This document shows, piece by piece, positions 1 through 9,631 of a stretch of DNA of 23,124 nt. Made by a program: the position numbers and the translations under genes. The stretch's first letter is position 1; every line of letters begins with the position of its first letter. The stretch covers positions 4,030,206 through 4,053,329 of the forward strand of contig BFEA01000018.1 in assembly GCA_003427395.1 (NCBI GenBank), read 5' to 3'. The DNA is from Chara braunii. Taxonomy: Eukaryota; Streptophyta; Charophyceae; Charales; Characeae. The notes below the pieces were generated by a model. The model saw only the letters and a list, made by a program, of their open reading frames with translations, was not told the DNA's origin and did not search any database.

Positions 1-53
<53 letters not shown>
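1..53. repeat. (CA)n microsatellite
   Basis: The window opens inside an uninterrupted CA dinucleotide run of 53 bases, so its true length is unknown. It ends at the first copy of the CTCTTGATCAAT repeat family. By position it would lie in the presumed first intron of the minus-strand HMG-CoA reductase gene. Confidence 0.97.
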
Positions 54-55
<2 letters not shown>

Positions 56-690
56 CAGCACGCATCACCCTCTTGATCGATCTTCCCGCCTTGCTGGCCT
101 TACTCTTTCGTTCCCAGCCAAACCTAATCGTCTGGCACATGTCACCCTCTTGATCAATCATTTCCCTTCCTCCCATTGCCATCTCTACCCTCATCCTTTT
201 CCCTCCTTTCTCCTCCTCTCCCCTCGTCCTTTTTCCTCCTTTCTCCTCCTCTCCCCTCGTCCTCCCTCCTTTCTCCTTCTCTCCCCTCGTCCTTTTCCCT
301 CCTTTCTCCTCTCCCCTCGTCCTTCTTCCTCCTTTCTCCTCCTCTCCCCTTGTCCTCCCTCCTTTCTCCTTCTCTCCCCTCGTCCTTTTCCCTCCTTTCT
401 CCTCATCTCCCCTCGTCCTTTTCCCTCATTTCTCCTCCACCTTTTGCCTGCCATAATGTGCCACGTGGCACACCGACACTCATTACCCTCTTGATCAATC
501 TTTTGCCTCATGTAATGTGCCATGTGGCACTGGCACATCAACACAGGTCACCCTCTCAATGAATCCTCCCGCCTTGCTGGCCTTACTTCTCCATCGTTCC
601 CAGTCACCTTATCCGTCTGCCACTTGTTACCCTCTTGATCAATTCTTTCCCTCCCTCTCAGTGTCATCTCTACCCTCGTCCCAGTTGGTC
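54..690. repeat. Degenerate ~75-bp repeat family with motif CACCCTCTTGATCAAT
   Basis: Five copies of a core close to CACCCTCTTGATCAAT occur at 66-81, 143-158, 484-499, 549-564 and 628-643. Neighbouring copies are 65 to 79 bases apart, and the two groups flank the pyrimidine minisatellite at 195-440. Longer shared stretches, such as the CCCGCCTTGCTGGCCTTACT segment near 86 and near 569, show that about 140 bases left of the minisatellite were duplicated on its right. No coding signal is credible here; the long open frames are by-products of low-complexity sequence. Confidence 0.75.
195..440. repeat. Polypyrimidine minisatellite, 8 units of 30-33 bp
   Basis: Units start at 195, 228, 261, 291, 321, 354, 384 and 417. 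Each begins with CCT and most end with CTCCCCTCGT. Lengths run 33, 33, 30, 30, 33, 30, 33 and a partial 24, the difference being a 3-base CTC step. The + strand is almost purely pyrimidine, with mirror-like stretches of the kind able to form triplex (H-) DNA. The overlapping Pro/Leu/Ser-rich and Arg/Glu/Gly-rich open frames are products of the repeat. Confidence 0.93.
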
Positions 691-766
691 TTGGGATTAC
701 GATAGCAACTGTTCGATGTTAATTGTCAAAGCAGAAAATATACTAATACAGTAACACTGCCGAAAA

Positions 767-863
767 GTCCTATGGGGTATAGGTTTAGATGGGAATGATA
801 GAAAGAAGATTAGCATGAACCCTGCACAAGGATGATACGCATGAGTCGAAAAATAGTCCAATA
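767..863 (+). pseudogene. U6: U6 snRNA pseudogene, full length and diverged
   Basis: The stretch lines up with plant-type U6 over its whole length: a GTCC start with a GGGG 5' stem, a TGGGAATGATAGAAAGAAG region, then GAAGATTAGCATG, CCTGCACAAGGATGA and a GTCCAA-like 3' end. Most differences are C-to-T or G-to-A. The invariant ACAGAGA box, which pairs with the 5' splice site, reads AGAAAGA. No T-run terminator follows, and no convincing upstream element of a plant U6 promoter precedes it. U6 was compared from memory, so the percent identity is not stated. It sits in the presumed first intron of the HMG-CoA reductase gene, on the opposite strand. A retroposed or decayed copy is the best reading. 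Confidence 0.8.
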
Positions 864-1106
864 AGGGGAAAAAAGTATTGATACTGCTGGAAATCATCTG
901 CAGTGCACATATTTCAGATTGGGTGTGTACATTTCAAAACGGGTAAAGATAACCTCCTCCCTCGTGCTAGTGGTCTTCTTCACTTCCTCCCTGCACCCGG
1001 CCATATCCTCCCGCCTCCCGTAGTTTTTTGCTTCGATGGGCTTCTTACTGTGTGCACGTGTGAGCACTACGAGTCCCCTTGGGGATGGGAAGGTTTCACG
1101 ACTTAC
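864..1106 (-). other. HMGR: Presumed start of HMGR intron 1
   Basis: Minus-strand sequence after the donor at 1106-1101 (GTAAGT). The reading frame happens to stay open to about 894, but it shows none of the conserved HMGR catalytic-domain blocks. No later HMGR exon was found between here and position 1, so the intron would exceed 1.1 kb and contain the U6 copy and the repeats at the left edge. Confidence 0.55.
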
Positions 1107-1572
1107 CTCGGAATCTGATGGCGGGAAAGATTGTAGGACGTTGCTCGCAGCGGCTGTGGATGATACTCCCCGTCCTTTGTGTGTACACTCTACCAAAAGA
1201 TACGTGTACCTCTCGTAATTGGCATACGCATTTTCATCATCATGATCATCATCACGATATGCCGAAGAAGTGGATCAGGTAAAAGAAGGATGCCGGCTGG
1301 GATACAAGACCCGTCACTTCTACCATGTTCAACAGGTCGAAAGGTGACCAATTGCGGATCTTCTCATACCATCGTCGCAGAAGATCAAACGATGCCGCAA
1401 AGAACAAGACTATAAAGAACCGGTTTGTCAGCCATATAGGCAAGGGAAACACATCGCTAGAGAGAGGGCAATGCTTCTGCACTGGCGATGAAGCCTCCTT
1501 TCCCTTGCCGCCAACAGCGGCATGGTGCTTGACCGAGCAATACATGACCTGAGATTGCGCCTGGGTAGACAT
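1107..1572 (-). CDS. HMGR: HMG-CoA reductase, first exon (membrane anchor and linker), frameshifted
   Basis: HMG-CoA reductase makes mevalonate at the ER membrane, the committed step of cytosolic isoprenoid synthesis. The first in-frame ATG is at 1572. Residues 1-106 match the plant HMGR N-terminus: a variable head, then FPLPIWLTN followed by a hydrophobic segment (about 50-66), the RRWYEKIRN loop, and a second segment ending FFYLIHFFGIS. After residue 106 the frame hits TGA (1254-1252). Shifting by one base gives an acidic linker (DDDHDDENAYANY) that stays open to GAG|GTAAGT, a consensus donor with the exon end at 1107. HMGR linkers are typically acidic and variable. The catalytic domain is not in the window and would lie beyond position 1. 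The shift falls in a GAT/ATG-rich stretch and could be a real mutation or a sequence error. The frame is also open upstream to about 1745 but has no earlier ATG. Confidence 0.85.
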
Positions 1573-2000
1573 AATCTCTTCACCAATTACAATCTTCTTC
1601 CACTTGCTCTTTCCTCCTCTTTCCACTCCCTCCCCTTTCCCACGATGTAACAGAACACCTTCTTCCCCATCATAGGAAATTCCCCGCTCGGGTTTCTGAG
1701 AAACAGTTAGGCTTCGGTTCCCCCGACACGTTCCTTGTCAAAGAGAACTAGTTGGCTTGAGCCATGCAAGCACACACACCTCCTCCGCCTCTGATATCTC
1801 ACAAGAAAGGCAGAGAGAAGAGAAAGCAACACCAATGCTGTTAGATATCCTCATCCTTTGCCTCTCGTCCCCCTTCCCTCACTCTCCTCCCCACCTCCTA
1901 AGCGCTCGTCAGCTACCCTAGAGAAAAATAACGGCCATGGACAGCCGGAATCCCATCAACAAAACATTGAATCGAAGGTTCGCTTAGCACTCGAATACCC

Positions 2001-2005
<5 letters not shown>
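1573..2005 (-). promoter_or_regulatory. HMGR 5' flank / possible 5' UTR
   Basis: This is the 430 bases upstream of the HMGR start on the minus strand, bounded by the CT microsatellite. It is moderately AT/CT-mixed and has no open frame worth calling beyond the open extension to about 1745. I could not place a TATA box or transcription start with confidence. On the gene's sense strand the neighbouring microsatellite reads as (GA)n, a common feature of plant 5' flanks. Confidence 0.3.
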
Positions 2006-2077
<72 letters not shown>

Positions 2078-2079
2078 CG
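2006..2079. repeat. (CT)n followed by (GC)n microsatellite
   Basis: A CT run covers 2006-2062 and passes directly into alternating GC to 2079. The alternating GC tract is a classic Z-DNA former, and the CT tract can form triplex DNA. It is the left half of a duplicated block (see 2085-2290). Confidence 0.97.
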
Positions 2080-2084
2080 TATGT

Positions 2085-2181
2085 ACGAGCACAGGCACAC
2101 AACGGTACGCGCTGTCAAGAATCAAGATCCTCGACAATGCATGGCCGCATGCACTGGAGAAGATCCAATCGGTGGTAGACG

Positions 2182-2216
<35 letters not shown>

Positions 2217-2290
2217 CCCCCCCCCCGGGTGTGTGTCTGGCCTACGAGCACAGACACACGACAGTATGCGCCCTCTCCAGAATCAAGACG
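2085..2290. repeat. Direct duplication with CT/C-tract spacer
   Basis: The segment 2085-2130 (ACGAGCACAGGCACAC...AATCAAGATCC) recurs at 2244-2290 (ACGAGCACAGACACAC...AATCAAGACGC) with scattered substitutions. The offset is about 159 bases. Between them lies a second CT run (about 2190-2215) followed by eleven C. Each copy is therefore preceded by a CT microsatellite, so the whole microsatellite-plus-unique unit was duplicated. Confidence 0.85.
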
Positions 2291-2525
2291 CACCAAGATG
2301 ACGACACGGAGCAGGCAACGGATATTGCGGCAAACCGAGCGACTATAGGCTACTGGACACTGTCGTACTGAACGGAGACTGATATTGCGGCCCGCTGTGC
2401 ATATACAATTTGGCGACCTACAGGCTATGCGTTACACACTGAATGAAGGTCAGAGGGTCTAGCCCGCGCCACTTACGACAAAAAAGAACGTGAGTGAATC
2501 TTTCCCCAAAAGGTGGCAAGCTGCA
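2291..2525. other. Spacer with no recognised gene
   Basis: Unique-looking sequence with a short internal echo (GATATTGCGGC at about 2317 and about 2381). The overlapping open frames look random. Its right end (2526-2537) is the candidate target-site duplication of the LINE. Confidence 0.5.
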
Positions 2526-2531
2526 TCGATA

Positions 2532-2537
<6 letters not shown>
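2526..2537. repeat. Candidate target-site duplication, copy 1 (LINE 3' side)
   Basis: TCGATATCTTTT, whose T-part merges with the tail, so only TCGATATC is independent of it. It matches copy 2 at 10655-10666 exactly over 12 bases. Confidence 0.5.

Positions 2538-2563
<26 letters not shown>
2534..2563 (-). repeat. LINE poly(A) tail
   Basis: A pure run of 30 T on the + strand, that is A30 at the 3' end of the minus-strand LINE. It abuts the candidate target-site duplication at 2526-2533. Confidence 0.85.
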
Positions 2564-2570
<7 letters not shown>

Positions 2571-2906
2571 TTTACTATATTTCCGAAATCAATTGAGGCT
2601 GGGGACCTCACAATTCAACCCGGAGTTATCCCGGCAGCATCAGCCGGTTTCGCTTACAGCCAATCGGCTGGTTTCCCTGCAACCTGTTTCCACCTGTGTA
2701 ACTCATGCACGTATAGAACCCTACTTATCTTTAAAAGCGCTACTAGGCGCTCACCTGGACTCGGACGACCACTCTATGTATACCCTACCAGATGGGTCCT
2801 AATATGGATCCTAAGGGCTGAAGCTGTTTCTTACCCGAGCCTTGCCGTACTGAGTGACCAAGTACTGCATCGCCCCCCTTATACCCATCTATTTTGGGAC
2901 ACTGTA
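2564..2906 (-). other. LINE 3' UTR
   Basis: About 340 bases between the ORF2 stop and the A tail. On the sense strand the last bases before the tail are GTAAAGACTTTT. It has no coding content on either strand that I would call. Its position between stop and tail, in the same orientation, is the evidence. Confidence 0.65.
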
Positions 2907-5900
2907 TCAAACCTTAGACAACCAATCTGAAAGAACCAGTTTCCCGCTTNCAGCTGAAACTGCTGCCAGTCTGTTGCGTTTTGCCCATGCACGAAGGAAC
3001 CACAGTCTTGCCCGAGCTCTAGCCNGGCCTGACGTATTNAACACCTTTCTGTTCCAATCCACGATGATCATCCTTCTCACCATTGATTTCATCCCCTGTT
3101 TCAAAGTATCATCTGAAAAGTACCTTTTTTGGTACAAAACAGAATTTCTTTCTTTCCAAATCCACCAAATGGCCACTGCCCTCAGTGCCACTGCCACATA
3201 GCCCCATCCCTTACGGGGCGAAAGGGTGGGTGGGAGTTTACCTGTGAGGGCCCAACCTAGGTCCCATCCCAGATCCGCGGGGCCTCCCATCCCTTTCCAG
3301 TGCAATTCCCACCAACGCCAGATCCGGTGAGACAAGGGGCAAGTGCCCCATGGATGCATCGAGTCTTCCGGGCTACGGTGACACCTGGGACATTGGACTT
3401 CCACATTCATACCTCTCATGAACAGGCTAACTGCGTCCAAGGGGGCCCTGTGAGTCAACAACCATACCACTGCGGCCGTTTTGGAACACGGGAGCCGTCG
3501 GCAGTAGTCCCAGGTTTCTGTGTAGAATTCCTTCGAGAGTGGTTCACCATTCGGGGCTGTCGAGTACGCTTCCTGAATCTTCTGAGTGGTGCTCCCTTGT
3601 GCGCGGAGCAAAGTCATGCCAAGCTTGGAAGTGTAATTATGCATTGTTGGTCTTTTCCTTGCTTTTGGCCAGCCATATACTTCTGTGTATATCTTCAGCC
3701 TTCTGATTCGGGTTCCATCATAGGACAAAACTGGTGCATCCACTCCTGGTATCACAAACTGAATCGACACCCTCACTTCCTCCACCAATGATGCCACGTT
3801 GATATCCCTTGTCTCTTTGAAAACCAACCTGCCTGCGTCATTTTGATCCTTCAGTCCCCACACCTCCACTTTCCCATCCTCTAGGTCTTTGAAATACTCT
3901 GGCTCATGGAGCCCCATCTGTAGCGTTGGCACAAACCATTTACCCCGCCCTGGGAGCCTCCTGCTCAACAGATCCTTCCATTCTGATGGGATGGCTGCAA
4001 GCACTTCCTGAAGTCTCCTGTCCACATACCGTACTCTGCCCAATCTGCGTTTGACTTCCTCGGTTGACTGCCAGTCTTGTTCCAGCTCATCCCAGATATC
4101 CTCAATCCTCAGAATGCCTTTTTCTATCCATGNTCTACCAAAGCTTTCTTTACCTGCCGTCGCCGTAAAACTTCTGCCATCCGCCTTGCAGATGCGCTGA
4201 TTGTCGAATAACGGTTGTCTNAGTACCTCATCCCTGGTTCTTGNGTCTTGCAGCGGCTCAGGTGCAACTGTCTTCCAAGCTTGGAGGATCCCCTGCCAAA
4301 AAGATGANTTCACTTTCCTACGNCNATATGATTCCANCGTGAGTAGTAGCCAGATATNCTCCCCTCTGCTAAGATCNCAATCCTTNGCCAACTGGTATTC
4401 TGCCAGNGCNATCCANCTTCTCCCCTCGGTGTCCAATGCCGCTTTTACGGGCCATTTGCTCAGCAAGGCTGTATTTTGCCTTACCGGGTCCAGCAGAGCC
4501 AGCCCCCCCTCTTCTCGGGTCACCGTCAATTTATCCCAAGAGAGCTTGGACATGAATCATTGCCCTTCCTCTGCATCAGGTTTCCAGATATATCGCGAAG
4601 CAGCTTGTCTGATTTTTTTGGCTGCAGTCCTTCCCAATGGTCTCACTAATCCCGCATACCATAGTTGAGAGAAAACGGAGGCATTAAGAACAAGGACTCT
4701 GCCGAAGAGAGAGAGGCCATACGTCGCCTTCCACTTCTGCAAACGGTTCTCCACCCGCTCCAATAGTAGTTTATCTTGAAGTTCTGCACAATTTTGTAGC
4801 GAAACTTGAACACCAAGGAATCTTTCCAATGAATCAGCAAGTATCTTCTTCATTCCCAATTCTAAGCACAGGTCAAACTGATCAGGAAGAAAAAAAGACG
4901 ATTTTGACCAATTAACTTGAGCCTCACACAGATCGCAATATTCTATTAAGACTCATTTAACTGCTGCTACCGAACCGACCGTATTCCTGGTCACAATCGT
5001 AAGATCGTCTGCGAGGGCGTTTCCTTTGAACTGTTGATGACCTTGTATGTGCAGACCCACAATGTATGGATCTTGTCTGACGTTGTTCAGAAGGACGTCC
5101 ATTTGAACTGCAAATAGCAGTGGCGCCAGGGGTAGCCCTGCCGCAGAGATCGCGTCAACGAAAAAGTGGGGGAGATACGACCATTGATCATGACTGATGC
5201 TGTGGAGTGGAAGTACAAGGCTTTCACCCAGACGCAGTAGTTTTCTCCTATGCCTATGTGTCGTAGTGAAGTGAGCACAAAGCCCCAATTCACCCGATCG
5301 TACACTTTTTTTAGGTCCAGGAGCAACACCGTTGTGTCCAAGTTCTCTTCAGTTATCACCTCTATAGCCTCCACCACGGTCACTATGTTATCCAAAATCG
5401 ATCTTCCCCTCACAAAAGCACCCTGATCAACTCCAACCAGATCCGGAAGGTATTCTGCTAATCTGCGAGCCAACGTTTTGGCCAAAAGCTTATAGACTGT
5501 GTTCAGTAGAGATATAGGGGGCCAATTTCTAACGTTATTTTTTTCCCCTTTTTTGAACAACAGAGTTCCCTTGGTCATACTGGCAGGGAGTTGTGTGCAG
5601 GTTAGTACCTCATTGTAAATATCAACTAAGCTGTTCTTAAATGTAACCCAAAATTTCAGAAAAAATTCGATGGGGAGGCCGTCCCCCCCCGGGGCTTTGC
5701 CCTTGGCCATACTTTCTGCCGCGCGAGTGAGTTCCTCCACTGTTATGGGTCGGTCTAGAGCAAGTTTGGCCTGTTGGGGTAATCTAGCTCTAGTATGCTC
5801 CCAAAATAGGGATGTGTCAGCCATATGCTTATCCACATCTTCCAACGGTTTCCTTGAGGTTAAAATGTCGTGGAAGTAGGTTACAACATACTCACACATT

Positions 5901-7147
5901 TTGTCTGTTTTGCTTGAGGGTCTCAGATTAGTGTTAAAAGGATGCGCTAACTCTTTCATTATTCGATGTTGGGAAGAGTGACGTTTCACCAACGCAAAGG
6001 TTTCTTTGGTCATGAGATCCATTTTTTCCATCCCTTTCAGTTTGCATCGTTCCAGCCAAACCTTTTGCTTTTCTAACTGGATCACTTCCCATTTAGAGAG
6101 CCAGCGTACCCTCTCCCCAACCCAAAAAACATCTGATACTGGGTGCTGTCCCATGGATCGTTCTGCTTCCTCTATTTTAGCCTTGCATTCGTTTTCTTCC
6201 TTATTTCTAAAGTAGGCATTGATAATAGAGAAAGCAACTAGGGCTTTTGAGATGATTCCTAGGCCGGACACTAGCCAATCCCCTTTAGTTGCAAACAGAT
6301 TCTTTGTCTGTTTCCACGCTTTACTTTGATCTTTTACCCATCGAATGATTCCTTCATCCCTCAGATTTTCCACATTTAGCCTAAAATACCTTCGTTCTCT
6401 GTCTATACACGGGTCTGGCTTGAAGTGGGCCAAAATGGGGTAGTGGTCCGATAAGGGGTTCACCACAGTGTGGATGGATGTCAGAGATTCCCATGCCGAT
6501 GCTCGGACGAACATCATGTCCAATCGCCTTTGAGATCTGGTGCACGGAGGCTTTTTGCTGGCTGGATGCCAGGTAAAGCCGAAGTCCTCTGGATGGGTGA
6601 CTCTAAAGGCATCTGTCAGCCCTTGCCTCTCAAGCAGGGACAACAGTAACTTTGCATCTGTGCGAACGGGCCCTACTGACAATGAGTCAATGCCCAGATT
6701 AAGGACTGAATTCCAGTCCCCTGTCAGTATTAAGTTCTCCACATCTGGGATGAACTCAGGTAAGTCTGTCAAAAACTGTATGCGCTCCTTCCTATCCGAG
6801 GGGGCATATACACACATAATTACCCATTCTTGTTCCGCGATAATCCCTTTAATCCAGAGCCACCAGCCCTAATTATCCACACTTTCATTGACCCACTGGA
6901 AGTCCATGTCCCTGTGAATGAGAATCGCAGTACCTCCCTTCGAACCCTGCGCTGGGGCCCACAACTGCGGGCCCTCCCACCATCGTCCTACTTCTGCGAT
7001 TTTTCCACTATCTAGTTTCGTCTCTTGCAGGCATACTATCTGAGCTTTTTGCTTGTGGATCCAAGACTTTAGCAATCTCTTTTTCTCTCTCCCATTAGAG
7101 TCCCCTAGGCCTCTTACATTCCAGGAGGCGACAGACAAACCATTCAT
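2907..7147 (-). pseudogene. LINE ORF2 polyprotein (endonuclease, reverse transcriptase, zf-RVT-like), broken
   Basis: ORF2 nicks target DNA and copies the element RNA onto it. ATG is at 7147. The apurinic-type endonuclease (residues about 1-240) keeps its signature residues: SWNVRGLGD, CLQETKL, TGDWNSVLN, RRLDMMFV and LSDHYPIL. The reverse transcriptase spans about 450-780, with GKAPGGDGLPIEFF, LLDLKKVYDRVNW and a catalytic box near residue 712 reading NALADDLTIV. A C-terminal zf-RVT-like domain (about 1210-1290) shows CPRC and MHPWGTC. Stops lie at 6871 (TAG), 4955 (TGA) and 4559 (TGA, probably from TGG). One base is missing in the C-run after the RQG motif at about 5129-5132. Adding it makes 1414 codons exactly, ending at TGA 2909-2907. 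Sixteen or so N bases fall only in the 3' third. Confidence 0.88.
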
Positions 7148-9631
7148 GTCTGGGAGGCCTGACCGGTATGTTTATGGATTTGGTCTGCCGAAGTTCCCGT
7201 TCCCGGCACCTTCCTTCTTCTCCCCTTCTCAGACTGTCTCTCTCTGTTTGGGGCCCAAGGCAATGACAAACTGTCGCTGAAGAACATCGAGGACATGTTC
7301 CTTCCTTTGTGTTTCCGACTGCATTCTGCAACAAAGTCTGTTGGGAGTCCGTCCTCAAGCGTGATACGTGCCAGGTTTGGGTTGTCTACACTGTCGAACC
7401 AACCACTTGGTGCCCAAACCACCCCTTCCATTTCCAAAACTGGAAGTGCGTCCAGGGGGCAGTCTTAGGTCAACGAATGGGACGTACAGTCTGTAACAGA
7501 CTCCTGTTGGGTGTTGTCTCACTGATCTTCCCATTGTGACATTTGGGACTATCCGGCACGGGAACCGGTTTTTCAACAGAGTGTTGACCTGAGTCAATAC
7601 TGATTCATTACTCGGAGGAATTTCTGTGGGAAAGGACGCCAAATTCAGAAAACCCTTCCCTGAGTCAAAACACATTACCAATGCACCCTTTGTGTCTGGG
7701 ATACAAATTATTGGTACAATGCGCTTTAGTGATTGTGCAGCACCCATGGGGACCGAGGCCGTTCCTTGGAGTATTTCCAACCCAGGGTCGATTGTTTTTT
7801 GTTGTTCCCACAAATTTTCATTTGTGGGGGCTAACGAAGAAGCTGATGACTCTGGCTCTGAAAAGCTAAAGGATCGGGATGATTTCTCCCCTGTCAATTC
7901 TACCGCGATAGTTTTTCTTTGTTTGGTAGGGTATTTTCCTTTTCTGATGTCAATCTGTGAGTTACCTTGAGTGGTCCCATCTGCTTCTTCCCTATAATTG
8001 TCGTCCCCAGTTAATGACGCTTTCCCTTTTTCTGCCTCTACTTCTCTGTTCAATACCTGCTCATGACGAGGCCCACTCCCATTCCCGTTCTGCCCGTCCA
8101 CAGAGACTCCACGATTCCCTTAGGACTGATCATATGTCCCTGATACCCCCTGTTTCTAACTGCTGTGGACTGATCCATCTTGCCCAGTTGGTTGTTTTGG
8201 GGTGTAAGGCTGAGACGTCGACGTCCCAGGTGGCGGAGGTTCGTATTCATATGTCGGGTTCCCATATTGGCTATATTTTGCGCTCATCTATTTCCAGAGT
8301 AAGTGGTCCGTGCTTGAACACGTCATGTGGGGAGCGCCCATGCCAGCTTGATGGGGGGGCCATGGCTCCTTCCCATTCACCTTCCCATTCGCATTCATAA
8401 ATGGTGGGTATGAAGAGGTCGGTAATGTGTGCGGAAATCGGGGAGATGGGGGTACAAAGGTAGGATTGTATGGTTTTTGTGTAAAGTTCGGGAGTGGTGG
8501 GACAAATGACTGAAATCCCGCCATGTTAACAGGACGGTGAGGTTGAAATGAATGACTGGACTGTGCGTTGGGATAGGGATGGAGGGAGGGTGTGACTGCT
8601 GGAGCATGCTGTTGTGTGGCGGAGAGACCAGGACACGATGGTATGCGAGTGTGTTGTGATCCACTGTTCGGGCCTGCGCCTGGGCCAGGCTATCTTCTGT
8701 GTTGGGTCGGGCTGGGATGACCCAGTGGGACATACGAATGAGGAAATGCTTTGTTTCCTTCGTCTTGGCTTCTAGCCGGGGGGGGCCTCTGATCTGCTGA
8801 CGAAGACGCACCTTGTGTTGTGTAATGAAGGGGGTGGTGTGGGCAAGCAGGCCTATCCTCAGTATGATAGTACCACCTTCACTTTTTGCACCACTCCGTG
8901 GCTTGGGAGACAAATTCCAGTTTGAAATGTTCTCCCTCCTTGTCAAATTCCACCATGTCTTTCCAGGTTTGTCTGGCTTCCGGAACAAGATCAATTTTCA
9001 CGTGCATTAATCGAGGGAAGTGATTGTCTCGCTGGGCCGGATGAACTTTCACGATTTTTGCCATTGCATTTTCAACTGCCCAATGCAAATGAAACATTGC
9101 CCTGGGTGAAACCCTGATTGCCATTACCCAGAACTTCCCAGCTGCTTCTTGGGCTTTTTGGTCCTCCAGTTCTTTTTTTGTTGCCCACTTCCTAAAACGT
9201 ATAGGATAAAGTACATTGGATTGTGCAAGTAAGATCTTGTCCGTGACCTTATTTATCATGAAGTCTGCGATTTCCTTGGTGGGGGCCACGTAAGAATAGA
9301 CACTTGCTCCCTCGTACTTAATCCTGCCGCGTTTGAAACTCGGATTGGCTGCTGGGTTAGCACACCAACCATCCTCATAGATACGGATTAGCATTTCTTT
9401 GATCTTATTTGGAAGTGATTTGGCCTCCTCCTAGAAGGCTATGACCACGGTACGTTCTTTCAACCAGTTAATAACTGCGTTATCCAATTTAGGATTCAAC
9501 GTGATGCGGGCCGTATGACCTTCCACTACGCATATGTCGTGGTTCAGTCCTTCTGGGAGGATTCCATCTTCAAAGCAACTAGCAATCATCGACCGAATCC
9601 GTTCCTCCTCGGCATCTTCCGAGGGCTCCAT
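7144..9631 (-). pseudogene. LINE ORF1 protein (DUF4283-like, CCHC, Pro-rich), broken
   Basis: ORF1 proteins of plant LINEs bind the element RNA. ATG is at 9631; an in-frame TAA lies upstream. An N-terminal fold (INWLKERTVVIAF, then FWVMAIRVSPRAMFHLHWAV and PRLMHVKIDLVP) resembles DUF4283. It leads into a zinc knuckle, EWCKK-stop-RWYYHTEDRPAC, which fits CX2CX4HX6C if the TGA replaces the second Cys codon. A long Pro/Ser/Thr-rich stretch follows (about 8850-8150), then a conserved-looking C-terminal part. One frame holds throughout to about 7460, interrupted only by stops at 9433, 8881, 8692, 8290, 8158 and 8122 (first base; TAG, TGA, TAG, TAG, TAG, TAA). An extra base in a C5 run (7455-7459) moves the end into the frame that reads VVWAPSGWFDSVDNPNLARI and stops at TGA 7146-7144. 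Counting that one extra base, the length is 829 codons including the stop. Confidence 0.8.

Noticed and set aside
150-562. Pro/Ser/Leu-rich frames on the + strand and an Arg/Gly/Glu-rich frame on the minus strand.
   Set aside because: They are translations of the polypyrimidine minisatellite; unit lengths that are multiples of three keep the frames open without selection.
1-700. Possible CRISPR array, given regularly spaced repeats.
   Set aside because: The units are low-complexity, directly abutting and variable in length with no unique spacers; the DNA is eukaryotic.
1858-2371. Frames containing long Ser-Leu or Arg-Glu repeats.
   Set aside because: Products of the CT/GA microsatellites.
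4201-6872. Several + strand open frames of 69-155 codons antisense to LINE ORF2.
   Set aside because: Endonuclease and RT motifs on the minus strand account for the openness.
7309-8400. Several + strand open frames of 60-150 codons over the LINE.
   Set aside because: They are antisense to LINE ORF1, which shows a consistent frame and recognisable domains.
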